A stretch of DNA of 64,000 nucleotides from Pseudomonas nitroreducens (GCF_024170165.1 NZ_JALJXP010000009.1:124001-188000), one strand, 5' to 3'; positions 17,559 to 26,812 are shown, numbered from the stretch's first letter. Notes: a model not told the origin generated them from the sequence alone. Translations and numbers: made by a program.

Positions 17559-18377
17559 TCAGCTGAACTTGCCGCTGATGTAGTCCTCGGTCATCTTTTC
17601 CCGCGGGTTTTCGAAGATCTGCTTCGTCGCGCCCATTTCGACCAGGTAGCCGGTGCGGGTGCCCTGGGAAATGTCCACCGAGAAGAACGCCGTCGTGTCA
17701 GCGACACGGATGGCCTGCTGCATGTTGTGGGTGACCAGCGCGATGGTGTAGTCCTTCTTCAGCTCGACCATCAGCTCCTCGACACGGCGGGTAGCGATCG
17801 GGTCGAGGGCCGAGCAGGGCTCATCCAGCAACAGGACTTCCGGCTCGGTGGCGATGGCGCGGGCGATGCACAGGCGTTGCTGCTGGCCACCGGAGAGCGA
17901 CAGGCCGCTCACCTTCAGCTTGTCCTTCACTTCATCCCACAGCGCAGCGCCCTGCAGGGCGTGCTTGACCCGGTCGCCGATGTCGCCCTTGTAGCGATTG
18001 AGGCGCAGGCCAAACGCGACGTTGTCGAAGATGCTCATCGAAAACGGGTTCGGCTGCTGGAACACCATGCCGATGTAGCGGCGCACCACGACAGGGTCCA
18101 CGCCCTTGCCGTAGACGTCCTGCCCGAGGAAATGCACATGGCCCTCGAAGCGGAAGCCGCGCACCAGGTCGTTCATCCGGTTCAGGCTGCGCAGCACGGT
18201 GCTCTTGCCGCAGCCGGAAGGGCCGATGAAGCCGGTGATCTTGTTCTTTTCGATCGGCACGTGGCTGTCACGTACCGCCATGAAGTTGCCGTAGAAAATC
18301 TTGTCGAGTTTGCAGTCCATGACCACCTGGGTCTCGGAGCCAACCGGGGCGACTTTCTGTGCAGTAGCTGTGTTCAC
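17559..18377 (-). CDS. pstB: Phosphate ABC transporter ATP-binding protein
   Basis: 272 residues. Walker [11 protein letters not shown]-loop [15 protein letters not shown], signature LSGGQQQR and Walker [14 protein letters not shown] are all intact, with the PstB-specific C-terminal [19 protein letters not shown] chose the GTG at 18377, which has GGAG upstream and leaves 19 bases after pstA; an ATG at 18416 would overlap the end of pstA. It powers the PstCA channel at the inner membrane. No phoU follows; a Fic-like gene does. Confidence 0.93.
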   Translation of the reverse strand: MNTATAQKVAPVGSETQVVMDCKLDKIFYGNFMAVRDSHVPIEKNKITGFIGPSGCGKSTVLRSLNRMNDLVRGFRFEGHVHFLGQDVYGKGVDPVVVRRYIGMVFQQPNPFSMSIFDNVAFGLRLNRYKGDIGDRVKHALQGAALWDEVKDKLKVSGLSLSGGQQQRLCIARAIATEPEVLLLDEPCSALDPIATRRVEELMVELKKDYTIALVTHNMQQAIRVADTTAFFSVDISQGTRTGYLVEMGATKQIFENPREKMTEDYISGKFS

Positions 18378-18396
18378 GATTCGGATGCTCCGTATC

Positions 18397-19290
18397 TCAA
18401 AACTTGGGCTTGCCAAAAATGCGGCTGATGACGTTCACGACCAGCACGATCATCACCAGCACCAGCGATGCGGCCCACGCGAGCTCGAGCTGGTTGTCGA
18501 AGGGCATGCCGGAGAAGTTGTAGATCAGCACGGAAAGCGAGGCCGTGGGGTTCATCACGGCCAGGCTGCCGTCGTGGTAGATCCAGTAGTTGCTGAACAA
18601 CGCGGTGAACAGCAACGGCGCGGTCTCGCCTGCTGCGCGCGCCACGGCCAGCATGACGCCGGTGAGGATTGCCGGCAGGCCGGTGGGCAGGACGATCTTC
18701 CAGATGACCTGGGCGCGGGTGCAGCCCATGCCGTAGGCGGCATCCTTCATGATCTTGGGCACCATCTTCATCGACTCTTCGGCCGTCAGCACGACGATCG
18801 GCAGCATCAGCACGGCCAGTGCCACGCCACCCGCCGGAGCCGAATAGGTACCGGTGGTCATCACCACCAGGGCGTAGGCGAACACGCCGGCCAGGATGGA
18901 GGGCAGGCCGGTGAGCGTCTTGGCGGCAAAGCGCGCGGCGCTCGCCAGTTTGCTGTCCGGGCCCAGTTCAGCCAGGAAGACGGCGGCCATGATGCCAACC
19001 GGAACGGCAATGGCGGCGGCGATACCGACCATGACGAAGGTGCCGGCCAGCGCGTTGCCGAAGCCGCCGCCGGTCTCGAAGCCGGTCGGTGGCAGTTCGG
19101 TGAAGACTTCCAGGCTCAGGCGCGCACCACCGCGGGTGATCAGCATGTAGAGCACGGAGATCAGCGGCACGCTGGCCAGCAGGGCGCCCAGCCAGACCAG
19201 CGTGGTCAGCACCAGGCTGCGCAGGGCACGGCCCTCGAGCTTGCGCTGCAGGCTCGGAAGGGCGGAGACGGTGGGAGTGAGGCTGGTCAT
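18397..19290 (-). CDS. pstA: Phosphate ABC transporter permease PstA
   Basis: 297 residues, six membrane helices, and the EAA-type cytoplasmic loop in [28 protein letters not shown] that docks with PstB. It overlaps the end of pstC by one base (stop and start share a base). Family assignment is clear from position and sequence. Confidence 0.92.
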   Translation of the reverse strand: MTSLTPTVSALPSLQRKLEGRALRSLVLTTLVWLGALLASVPLISVLYMLITRGGARLSLEVFTELPPTGFETGGGFGNALAGTFVMVGIAAAIAVPVGIMAAVFLAELGPDSKLASAARFAAKTLTGLPSILAGVFAYALVVMTTGTYSAPAGGVALAVLMLPIVVLTAEESMKMVPKIMKDAAYGMGCTRAQVIWKIVLPTGLPAILTGVMLAVARAAGETAPLLFTALFSNYWIYHDGSLAVMNPTASLSVLIYNFSGMPFDNQLELAWAASLVLVMIVLVVNVISRIFGKPKF

Positions 19291-20255
19291 TACTTGGTCC
19301 CCCGCTGGGCGTAAAGCATGATCATGGAGCCGAGCACGTTGACGATCAGCGTGATGAACATCAGCACCAGTGCGGCGTACATCAGCACTTCAACCTCGTT
19401 CGGCCCGGCTTCGGGGAAGTTCAGCGCCAGCAAGGCTGCCAGCGTGTTGGCCGGGGCGAAAAGCGACAGGGAAATGGTGTTCGCGTTGCCGACCAGCATG
19501 GCCAGGGCCATGGTTTCACCCAGTGCGCGGCCCAGGCCCAGCACCAGGGAGCCGAAGATGCCGGTGGCAGCGGAGGGCACCATCACCTTGAGGATCGCTT
19601 CCCAATGGGTGGTTCCCATGCCGTAGGCGGCCTGCTTGGTCTTCATCGGCACGCTGGCAAGAGCGTCCTGCGAGACCGCGGCAATGGTGGGCAGAATCAT
19701 GATGGCAAGCACCAGAGAGGCGGGCAGCAAGCCAGGCCCGCTCAACGATGTGCCGAAAAAGGGTATCCAGCTGAATTCGCTGTTCAACCACGTCGTCAGC
19801 GGACGAATGGCCGGGATCACCACGTAGATCCCCCACAGGCCGTAAACGACGCTGGGGATCGCGGCGAGCAGTTCGACGATGGTACGGAACACCGCCGCAA
19901 GCCTGGCGGGGAGGAAATCCTGGGTCAGGAAGATCGCCATGCTGACGCCGAACAGGCCAGCGATGACCAGAGCGATCAGTGCGCTGTAGAGCGTGCCCCA
20001 GATGGCCGGCAGAATGCCGTACTTGCCCTGGTTGACGTCCCAGACCGAACCCAGGAGAACGTCCAGGCCATGTTTCTCAATGCCCGGAAAGGCCTTGCGG
20101 CCGACTTCGAACACGAGGGCAACGACCAGCACCAGAATCAGGACCACACCCAGGCGTGCAATGGCACGGAAGGTCCGGTCAACCAGGAAATCCTTCGCGG
20201 ATGGCGGTTGGCAGGCAGAGTCCGGATTTACCGGTACGACAAAAGGTTGGGTCAT
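19290..20255 (-). CDS. pstC: Phosphate ABC transporter permease PstC
   Basis: 321 residues with six membrane helices and the coupling loop AAYGMGTTHWEAILKVMVPSA. The N-terminus (MTQPFVVPVNPDSACQPPSAKDFLVDRTFRAIARLG) is somewhat longer than in the shortest PstC proteins. It pairs with PstA to form the phosphate channel and follows pstS after 74 bases. Confidence 0.92.
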   Translation of the reverse strand: MTQPFVVPVNPDSACQPPSAKDFLVDRTFRAIARLGVVLILVLVVALVFEVGRKAFPGIEKHGLDVLLGSVWDVNQGKYGILPAIWGTLYSALIALVIAGLFGVSMAIFLTQDFLPARLAAVFRTIVELLAAIPSVVYGLWGIYVVIPAIRPLTTWLNSEFSWIPFFGTSLSGPGLLPASLVLAIMILPTIAAVSQDALASVPMKTKQAAYGMGTTHWEAILKVMVPSAATGIFGSLVLGLGRALGETMALAMLVGNANTISLSLFAPANTLAALLALNFPEAGPNEVEVLMYAALVLMFITLIVNVLGSMIMLYAQRGTK

Positions 20256-20329
20256 GGGGGAGTTCCGGAACAGGTGGAAATCTCATCCGGCGTGGCTGAC
20301 AGCCCCCGCCGGATGAAGACTCGCAGGCG

Positions 20330-21361
20330 TTACTGGATGTTGGCGGAAGCTTTGCGAACCTGATCGACGACGGCTTGCGGCAGCGGGATGTAGCCCATCG
20401 AATCAGCGATCTTCTGACCTTCGGTCAGGCCGTACTCGACCATTTCACGCATGGCCTTGGCCTTGGCCGGGTTCTCGTTGTGCTTGCGGAAGATCATCCA
20501 GGTGTAGGAGGTGATCGGGTAGGACTGGGCACCGTCCGGATCGGGCAGCCAGGCCACCAGGTTCTCCGGGAACTTCACGGCAGCCAGCGCCGCGGCACCG
20601 CTTTCTGCGTTCGGCACGACGTACTTGCCGGCCTTGTTCTGCAGCTCGGCGAAGTCGACCTTGGCCAGCTTGGCGAAGCCGTACTCGATGTAGCCGATGG
20701 CGCCCGGGGTCTGGCGAACGGTAGCGGTCACGCCATCGTTCTTCGGCGACTTGATGAACTTGTCGGTGGCCGGCCAGTTGACGGTGTTGCCTTCACCCAG
20801 GGCGGTCTTGAACTCCGGGTTGATGGTCGACATGTGCTTGGTGAACACAGCGGTGGTGCCGCTGGAGTCCGCACGCACGACAACGGTGATCGGCAGGGCC
20901 GGCAGCTTCAGCTCAGGGTTGGCCGCAACGATCTGCGGGTCGTTCCACTGAGTGATCTTGCCCAGGAAGATGTTGGAGTAAACGTCGCGCGGCAGTTTCA
21001 GGCCCTTGGGGCTGCCCGGCAGGTTGTACGCCAGAACGATTTCGCCGGCGGTCATCGGCAGCAGTTGCACGCCTTCGGCAACCTTGGCGATGTCTTCGTC
21101 TTTCATGGCCGAGTCACTGGCCGCGAAGTCCACAGTCTTGTTGAGGAAATCCTGTACGCCCGCGCCGCTACCCTTGGACTGGTAATCCACGGTGACGCCA
21201 GCGGTTTTCTTGCTGAAGTCCTTGAACCAGGTCAGGTAGATCGGAGCGGGGAAGCTGGCGCCAGAGCCGGTCAGGCGGACGCTTTCGTCGGCAAAGACGA
21301 CGGAAGAGGCACACATGGACAGCGTTACGGCGATCGCAGCAGATTTCACAAAGCTTTTCAT
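20330..21361 (-). CDS. pstS: Periplasmic phosphate-binding protein PstS
   Basis: 343 residues from the ATG at 21361, with AAGGA nine bases upstream. MKSFVKSAAIAVTLSMCASSVVFA is the signal peptide. Mature TGSGASFPAPIY, SKGSGAG, DFAASDSAM and RADSSGTTAVFTKHM are the classical PstS phosphate-binding loops. It is the first gene of the operon and has a Pho box just upstream, so it should be strongly induced by phosphate starvation through PhoB. Confidence 0.94.
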   Translation of the reverse strand: MKSFVKSAAIAVTLSMCASSVVFADESVRLTGSGASFPAPIYLTWFKDFSKKTAGVTVDYQSKGSGAGVQDFLNKTVDFAASDSAMKDEDIAKVAEGVQLLPMTAGEIVLAYNLPGSPKGLKLPRDVYSNIFLGKITQWNDPQIVAANPELKLPALPITVVVRADSSGTTAVFTKHMSTINPEFKTALGEGNTVNWPATDKFIKSPKNDGVTATVRQTPGAIGYIEYGFAKLAKVDFAELQNKAGKYVVPNAESGAAALAAVKFPENLVAWLPDPDGAQSYPITSYTWMIFRKHNENPAKAKAMREMVEYGLTEGQKIADSMGYIPLPQAVVDQVRKASANIQ

Positions 21362-21409
21362 CGAGGGCAATCCTTTTGATATCGGGCTGCCATACTGTGA
21401 TCGGGTCCT

Positions 21410-21427
21410 GTGAAATATTTATGACAG
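21410..21427 (-). promoter_or_regulatory. Pho box upstream of pstS
   Basis: On the reverse strand CTGTCATAAATATTTCAC matches the PhoB box (CTGTCAT-N4-CTGTCAT-like direct repeats) and sits 48 bases before the pstS start. A -10-like CAGTAT lies 12 bases further downstream. The remaining gap 21428-21847 holds no gene I can support. Confidence 0.75.
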
Positions 21428-21847
21428 CGCGGTGGCAAACGCTCTGGCTTGCCGGCTCGACTGGTCTATCTCCGGGCTCCGGCGATGCGCGCCAGGTGCA
21501 TTCGCAGCCGCTGCCCGCCTTGGCTGGCGGCCATTTCGGGGCAGGGGCGGAGGTTCGGGGCAGGGGATCTCCCGCCTACTCGATGAGCTCGCTGCGCAAT
21601 AAATAGTTACGGTCACTTGGCGGTGCCAAGGGATGCAGATGCTTCCGGTTGCCGCCGATGAACTGTCAGGGCGAGGACACTCGCCAGGGGCTGCTATCGG
21701 CCAAGAGCGGACAGTCATGCTGCGGCTCAATGGACATCTATTTGAGGCTTGAAAGTGACTAGGACGGCCGGGGCGATTCACTTCGTGCTTATCGGCGTAG
21801 CGCTGCCGCCGGCGCGCTGATCGCCTGCCAAAGATTCGGCAGTCGTT

Positions 21848-22750
21848 TCAGGCCGCGACCAGTTGCAAGACGAAATCGAGAAAAGCCCGCACCTTGGCCG
21901 GCGGGTTATGCCTCGACGGATACAGGGCGTATAGCGGGAAACGCTCGTCCGGCCAGTCCGCGAACAATTCCACCAGCCTCCCATCCGTCAGCAGCAAGTC
22001 ACTGCCCAGCGCCATGATCTGGGCAATGCCGTATCCCGCCAGGCAGGTGCTGTGCAGACTGCCGACATCGTTGACCAGTAACTGTCCACGGGTATCCACC
22101 ACCTGGCGCTCACTGCCACGATGGAACTCCCAGTCGAACGGCCGCCCGGTTTCAGGATCGCGAAACTGGATGCAGCGATGTCCGTTCAAGTCCTGTGGCT
22201 GCAGTGGGCGACCATGACGTTTCAGATAGGAAGGCGCCGCGACTGTAAGGATGCGCGTGTCCAGCAACTTGCGCGCGACCAGGCTGGAAGTACGCGGCTC
22301 ACCGAAACGAAGCGCCAGGTCGAAGCCATCGGCGACCATGTCACCCAGTCGGTCGCGAGTGATCAGTTCCAGTTCCAACTGCGAATGGGCATCGAGAAAC
22401 GCCCCCAATCGCGGGCCAAGGATCAGGCGGGCGAAGAAAGGATCGACATTGACCCTCAAGCGCCCACGCACCACCCGAGCACCAGCAGTGACCGAGCTGG
22501 CCGCCTCCTCCAATGCAGTCAGCAAAGGCAGTACCTGCTCATGCAGGCGCCGACCGTCGTCGGTCAGAGTTACCGAGCGCGTAGTGCGATCAAACAGGCG
22601 AATGCCGAGGCGTTTCTCCAACCGCGCCAACGCCCGGCTGACGCCAGGTTGGGACATGTCCAGCACCTCACCTGCACCCGCGAAGCTGCCGGTGTCGACG
22701 ATGGCGGCGAACACACTCATGCCATTCAGGGTGCGCTCATCGAAGCTCAC
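21848..22750 (-). CDS. LysR-family transcriptional regulator
   Basis: 300 residues. The N-terminal winged helix MSVFAAIVDTGSFAGAGEVLDMSQPGVSRALARLEKRLGIRLFDRTTRSVTLTDDG is a clear LysR DNA-binding domain, and residues 90-300 are the LysR effector domain. It is divergent from the NmrA/MFS/SDR operon, with a TTTAT-N7-ATAAA dyad between them, so it probably controls that operon and itself. The inducer is unknown. Confidence 0.9.
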   Translation of the reverse strand: MSFDERTLNGMSVFAAIVDTGSFAGAGEVLDMSQPGVSRALARLEKRLGIRLFDRTTRSVTLTDDGRRLHEQVLPLLTALEEAASSVTAGARVVRGRLRVNVDPFFARLILGPRLGAFLDAHSQLELELITRDRLGDMVADGFDLALRFGEPRTSSLVARKLLDTRILTVAAPSYLKRHGRPLQPQDLNGHRCIQFRDPETGRPFDWEFHRGSERQVVDTRGQLLVNDVGSLHSTCLAGYGIAQIMALGSDLLLTDGRLVELFADWPDERFPLYALYPSRHNPPAKVRAFLDFVLQLVAA

Positions 22751-22760
22751 ATTTAATGCC

Positions 22761-22777
22761 TTTATGTCATCAATAAA
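22761..22777. promoter_or_regulatory. Candidate LysR-type operator
   Basis: TTTAT-GTCATCA-ATAAA has the interrupted-dyad T-N11-A form typical of LysR binding sites and lies between the lysR gene and its divergent operon. A perfect palindrome GATTGATCAATC follows at 22795-22806. Confidence 0.5.
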
Positions 22778-22865
22778 ATGCCTTCCATGTTATCGATTGA
22801 TCAATCAACTGAGGAGAGACTGCTTGCGAACCCGGCAACCGCCGGTCGCAATAGGAATTACCCCC

Positions 22866-23723
22866 ATGTATGTGATCACTGGAATCACCGGCCAGGTAGG
22901 CGGCACCGTGGCCCGCAACCTGCTCGCTGCCGGCAAGAACGTACGCGCGGTAGTGCGCGATGCCTCCAAGGGCGGCGAATGGCTGCGCCAAGGCTGTGAG
23001 CTGGCCCTGGCGGATATGCGTGACGCTGCCGCGTTGACCCGCGCTTTCAAAGGTGCCGAGGCGGTGTTCGTGCTGCTGCCACCGAACTTCGACCCGAGCC
23101 CAGACTTCCTCGAATCACGCTATATCGTCTCGACCCTTCGCTCGGCGCTGGAGACAGCTCAGCCGGCCAAAGTCGTATGCCTGTCGACCATCGGCGCCCA
23201 GGCCAGCCAGTCCAACCTGCTCAGCCAACTCAGTGACATGGAACAACAACTCGGCCAGTTGCCGATGCCGGTCGCTTTCCTACGCGCCGCATGGTTCATG
23301 GAAAACAGCCTGTGGGACATCGCTCCGGCGCGCGACGAGGGCGTGCTGCACAGCTTCCTGCAGCCACTGGACAAAGCCGTGCCAATGGTCGCCACCGCCG
23401 ATGTCGGCTGCACTGCCTCCATGCTTTTGCAAGAGTCCTGGCAGGGCGTACGCATCGTCGAGCTGGAAGGGCCGCGGCGCATCTCGCCACAACGTCTGGC
23501 CGCCACGCTCGGGCGACTGCTGGGTCGTGACGTGCAGGCACGCAGCGTACCGCGTGACACCTGGGAGCAGCTTTTCCACAGCCAGGGCATGCACAACCCA
23601 TTGCCGCGCATGCAGATGCTCGATGGATTCAATCAAGGCTGGATCAACTTCGCAGGCACGGCGATATGCGGCACCACCGAATTGGAAACGGTACTCGCCG
23701 ACCTGATCCAACGGCAGGCCTGA
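22866..23723 (+). CDS. NmrA-like NAD(P)-binding protein
   Basis: 285 residues starting MYVITGITGQVGGTVARNLLAAG, the GxxGxxG dinucleotide motif at the very N-terminus. AVVRDASKGGEW, VFVLLPPNF and LRAAWFMENSL are typical of the NmrA/YtfG atypical SDR group, which reduces quinones or acts as a redox sensor. The ATG at 22866 is where the Rossmann fold begins. It is the first of three genes divergent from the LysR regulator (10-base gap to the next). Confidence 0.82.
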   Translation: MYVITGITGQVGGTVARNLLAAGKNVRAVVRDASKGGEWLRQGCELALADMRDAAALTRAFKGAEAVFVLLPPNFDPSPDFLESRYIVSTLRSALETAQPAKVVCLSTIGAQASQSNLLSQLSDMEQQLGQLPMPVAFLRAAWFMENSLWDIAPARDEGVLHSFLQPLDKAVPMVATADVGCTASMLLQESWQGVRIVELEGPRRISPQRLAATLGRLLGRDVQARSVPRDTWEQLFHSQGMHNPLPRMQMLDGFNQGWINFAGTAICGTTELETVLADLIQRQA

Positions 23724-23733
23724 GGGAGTTCGC

Positions 23734-24900
23734 ATGAGCACTGGCAGCACTCCGCTGACCGGTAGCGGCCGTTCATCGACGGCACTGCTGGCAGTGGCCT
23801 GTGGCACATTTGCCGCGGGCAGCTATCTGGCCCAACCAATACTTTCGGTGATCGCCACTGATCTGGGGATCGTCTCCTGGCAGGCGGGGCTAGCCGTAAG
23901 CGCCAGCCAGCTGGGTTTCTGCCTGGGCCTGTTGCTGGTGGTGCCGCTGGGCGATCTGCTGGAGAACCGTCGTTTAGTCCTGACCCTGGCGTTCGTGCAA
24001 GTGTTGGCACTGCTGGTGATGGCCAGCGCCAGCAATGTCGGCGTTCTGCTGCTGGCGGCACTCGTTGTCGGCCTGGGCTCCTGCGCCGTGCAATTGCTGG
24101 TACCCCTGGCAGCGCACATGAGTAGCGACAGCACCCGGGGGCGCACCGTCGGTAGCGTCACCGCCGGCTTGCTGTTGGGCATTCTGCTGGCCCGCCCCCT
24201 GGCCAGCCTGATCACCGATGCATTTGGCTGGCGCGCCCTGTTTGCGGCAGACGCGCTGCTGGTCAGTCTGCTCGGTGCATTACTGGCCTGGCGCCTGACA
24301 CACCATCGAGCCAACTCGACGCTTAGCTATCCAGCCCTGCTCGCGTCCCTGGCACAACTGCTGGGCAGGCACGCCGAACTACGCCGACGCAGCGCGGCAC
24401 AGGCCTGCTTGTTCGCCGCATTCAGTCTGTTCTGGGTTGGTGCACCTGTGCTGCTGGCCGAACGCTTCGGCCTGCATGCACAGGATATAGCACTGTTCGC
24501 CCTGGCCGGCGCCGCCGGAGCCTTGGTCGCACCGCTGGCTGGCCGCCTCGTCGACAGCGGCCATTCGAGCGCATTGCGAGGCTGGGGTGCAGTGCTGGTA
24601 GCGAGCGGCTTTCTGCTGAGCATTGCCCTGCCCACGTTGACCTGTTGGTTACTGGCGGCCCTGCTTATCGATGCCGGCGTGCAGATTAGTCACGTGGCCG
24701 CACAACGCCAGGTGCTGGCGCTTGATGTCAGGGCCCGTAGCCGACTGAACGGCCTGTATATCGCCGGTTTTTTCCTTGGCGGTGCCCTCGGCTCGGCACT
24801 GGCGATGCCCTTGTTGCAACTCGGCTGGCACTGGCTTGCCGGTATAGCCGCCCTTCTGGCGCTTATTGCCTTGGCTCTCGGCCAGATACGCAGCAACTAA
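23734..24900 (+). CDS. MFS transporter, DHA1-type efflux or sugar-efflux-like
   Basis: 388 residues with twelve hydrophobic helices. Conserved MFS motif A appears in loop 2-3 as PLGDLLENRRLVL, and GLGSCAVQLLVPLAAHM matches the helix 4 motif of drug:proton antiporters. It probably exports a small hydrophobic or xenobiotic compound. It lies in the LysR-linked operon between the NmrA and SDR genes (gap 16 bases to the SDR). Confidence 0.82.
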   Translation: MSTGSTPLTGSGRSSTALLAVACGTFAAGSYLAQPILSVIATDLGIVSWQAGLAVSASQLGFCLGLLLVVPLGDLLENRRLVLTLAFVQVLALLVMASASNVGVLLLAALVVGLGSCAVQLLVPLAAHMSSDSTRGRTVGSVTAGLLLGILLARPLASLITDAFGWRALFAADALLVSLLGALLAWRLTHHRANSTLSYPALLASLAQLLGRHAELRRRSAAQACLFAAFSLFWVGAPVLLAERFGLHAQDIALFALAGAAGALVAPLAGRLVDSGHSSALRGWGAVLVASGFLLSIALPTLTCWLLAALLIDAGVQISHVAAQRQVLALDVRARSRLNGLYIAGFFLGGALGSALAMPLLQLGWHWLAGIAALLALIALALGQIRSN

Positions 24901-24916
24901 CCGCGGAGATACAAAC

Positions 24917-25651
24917 ATGTCTACCCAGCTTCCCGCATTGCGTGACAAGCACATCGTCATCCTTGGCGGCTCATCCGGCATCGGCCTAGAAGTGGCCCGG
25001 CAGGCTCTGACCGAGGGTGCCAGCGTGACCATCGCTTCAAGCAACCCATTGCGCCTTGAAAGTGCCCTGGCCCAACTTGGCAAAGGTGCCTGTGGCCGCT
25101 TGCTTGATCTCGCCGATCATCAAGCCATTGCGGCTTTCTTCACGGAAGTCGGGGCAATCGACCATCTGGTCTACAGTGCCGGCGACCGCTTGCTGTTGAG
25201 CCCGCTGGCCGAACTGGATTCAGTGAATGCCCGGCACGCCTTCGAACTGCGTTTCTGGTCGGCACTCGTGGCAATACGTCATGCCGTGAGGTGGATTCGT
25301 CCTAATGGGTCAATCGTGCTTTCGGGCGGTATCGCCGGCATCCGACCCAGTTCAGGTTGGAGCCTGGCCGCCAGCGTTTGCGGTGCCATCGACTCGCTCG
25401 TGAGGGCCCTGGCCTTAGAGCTGGCACCGTTACGCATCAACGCCGTGGCGCCCGGTCTGGTGCGTACCGAGTTGTGGCGCGACATGGGAGAGAGCGAACG
25501 GCAGGCGCTTTACCAAAGCGTTGCCGCTCGCCTGCCGGTCGGGCGAATAGGCGAAGTGGAGGACGTCGCCGCTGCCTACCTGTTCCTCATGCGCAGTGGC
25601 TTCGCCAATGGCCAATCGCTGGTGGTGGATGGCGGCAATGTGCTGGTGTGA
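24917..25651 (+). CDS. Short-chain dehydrogenase/reductase lacking the canonical Tyr-x3-Lys
   Basis: 244 residues. GGSSGIG (residues 14-20) is the cofactor loop, VYSAGDR corresponds to NNAG, and the C-terminus PVGRIGEVEDVAAAYLFLMRSGFANGQSLVVDGG is classical SDR. In place of YxxxK the active-site segment reads GWSLAASVCGAIDSLVRALALELAP, with Ala at the Tyr position and Cys at the Lys position by my alignment. It may be catalytically altered or non-enzymatic. Third gene of the LysR-linked operon. Confidence 0.8.
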   Translation: MSTQLPALRDKHIVILGGSSGIGLEVARQALTEGASVTIASSNPLRLESALAQLGKGACGRLLDLADHQAIAAFFTEVGAIDHLVYSAGDRLLLSPLAELDSVNARHAFELRFWSALVAIRHAVRWIRPNGSIVLSGGIAGIRPSSGWSLAASVCGAIDSLVRALALELAPLRINAVAPGLVRTELWRDMGESERQALYQSVAARLPVGRIGEVEDVAAAYLFLMRSGFANGQSLVVDGGNVLV

Positions 25652-26008
25652 TGGCTCAGGCTTGTAGCGCCTCACCAATCGCGTGGTAATGCCCGCCCGC
25701 CACGTGATGCAGGCTGCGCAGGTTCGGGTCGAGCTGCGGTTGAGCAGACAGTGTTCCTTGAACTCCCAGCCAGCGCCGTCGAAACCAAGTAGGGCGGAAG
25801 TGTCTGCTTTTGGGGATGGGCAGTCGTGGTCGGTGGCTTGATTCTGTTCGCCCCGTTCGTAGCATTCATTACCTGGCTGATTCATCACAGCGCCCATTGA
25901 GCGAGCGTCCGCTATGGGTCGGAAACTGCCTGCGAATCTGAAGCTTGATCTGGACGTACCAACCGCTCCGGCTTGACCGCTGTAACTCTTCCCCATAACC
26001 TCCCGACG

Positions 26009-26252
26009 CCCCTGTGAAAGCGACAGGGGAACGGGTTTGGCGACCCACCTCAACCAATCACGCGACCTGCGTTGTCAGGCTCTGCGCCGTACCTTTGCGG
26101 CCGCAGTGCAGTGCTATGGCGGGCCGTGCAGGGAGACCTTCGGGTCTGCCGGGTGATGGTTGCCGGTTCGCCAACCCTGCACGGTTTCGCCTCCCAATCC
26201 GTTTGGCGACGGATGAGGAGGTTCCCATACACAACCATCTGGGTCAGCTTCC
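26009..26252 (+). ncRNA. Candidate structured leader RNA of the BRO-domain gene
   Basis: This untranslated-looking stretch has an unusual density of stems. CCCCTGT-N7-ACAGGGG occupies 26009-26029. CCGTGCAGGG (26124-26133) pairs with CCCTGCACGG (26175-26184); enclosed are AGACC-TTCG-GGTCT (26134-26147, a C-UUCG-G tetraloop) and GGTTG...CAACC (26158-26176), giving a three-way junction. Two exact GTTTGGCGAC direct repeats (26035-26044 and 26201-26210) flank it. A 100-codon frame (26014-26316) also crosses the segment, so a small phage-type protein of the Ash kind is a possible alternative reading. The rest of the gap, 25652-26008, shows no gene. Confidence 0.45.
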
Positions 26253-26726
26253 ATGGACGACATCTACGTTCCCACCGTTTTCCACCGCTACAACCGTTCC
26301 CTGCGCGGCGTGTTGATCGACAACCAGCCCTGGTTGGTCGCCCGCGAGCTGGGCTATCTGATCCGCGAGCGGGTCGATGCTTATGTTCTTCGATTGGATG
26401 AGGACCTCTTTCGCGAGGCGCGCTTGGTGACGGGTAGCGGCGAGGAAGAGGTGCTGCTGGTCAGTGACTATGGCGCCTTTCATGTGCTGCACCGTTATCG
26501 CGATCCGGAGCATCGGCAGTTGCGGATGTGGATCACCGGCCATGTGCTGCCGACGCTCAGGGATCAGGAGCGGGTGGCGGCAGGGTTGCCGAGGCGGATG
26601 CTGGCGAAAGGCGAGGGGCGGTCGTTGGCTGTGCTGGATTGGCAGGGGGAGTACTGGGTGCCGATGGGGGAGGTGCCGCGGCTGATGCGCGAGGAGAGGC
26701 GCGGGAGATGGTGGCGGAGGGAGTGA
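26253..26726 (+). CDS. BRO-N domain phage antirepressor-like protein
   Basis: 157 residues beginning MDDIYVPTVFHRYNRSLRGVLIDNQPWLVARELGYLI, a BRO/antirepressor N-terminal domain (about residues 1-110, ending in VLPTLRDQERV). The C-terminus is short and basic (RREERRGRWWRRE-like). Such genes usually belong to prophages, where they counter repressors, but I see no other phage gene nearby. It may be a domesticated single-gene element carried with its leader. Confidence 0.75.
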   Translation: MDDIYVPTVFHRYNRSLRGVLIDNQPWLVARELGYLIRERVDAYVLRLDEDLFREARLVTGSGEEEVLLVSDYGAFHVLHRYRDPEHRQLRMWITGHVLPTLRDQERVAAGLPRRMLAKGEGRSLAVLDWQGEYWVPMGEVPRLMREERRGRWWRRE

Positions 26727-26812
26727 TTGGCGGTTTGGAGTGGGGCGGGTTCGCGAGCGAGCTCGCTCCTACGAAAAGCCTACGGCGAGGGGGAACTCGG
26801 AGCTGGGCGCGA

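Noticed and set aside
21362-21370. TTG start for pstS three codons upstream of the ATG
   Set aside because: The ATG at 21361 has a well-placed AAGGA and begins directly with the signal peptide.
21600-21740. Possible short coding remnant between the Pho box and lysR
   Set aside because: A short readable frame exists, but it has no ribosome site, no family resemblance I can name and no neighbour that would explain it.
25660-26053. Reverse-strand frame after the SDR gene
   Set aside because: Composition is not protein-like and it overlaps the 3' end of the SDR gene and the structured leader; I see no start signal.
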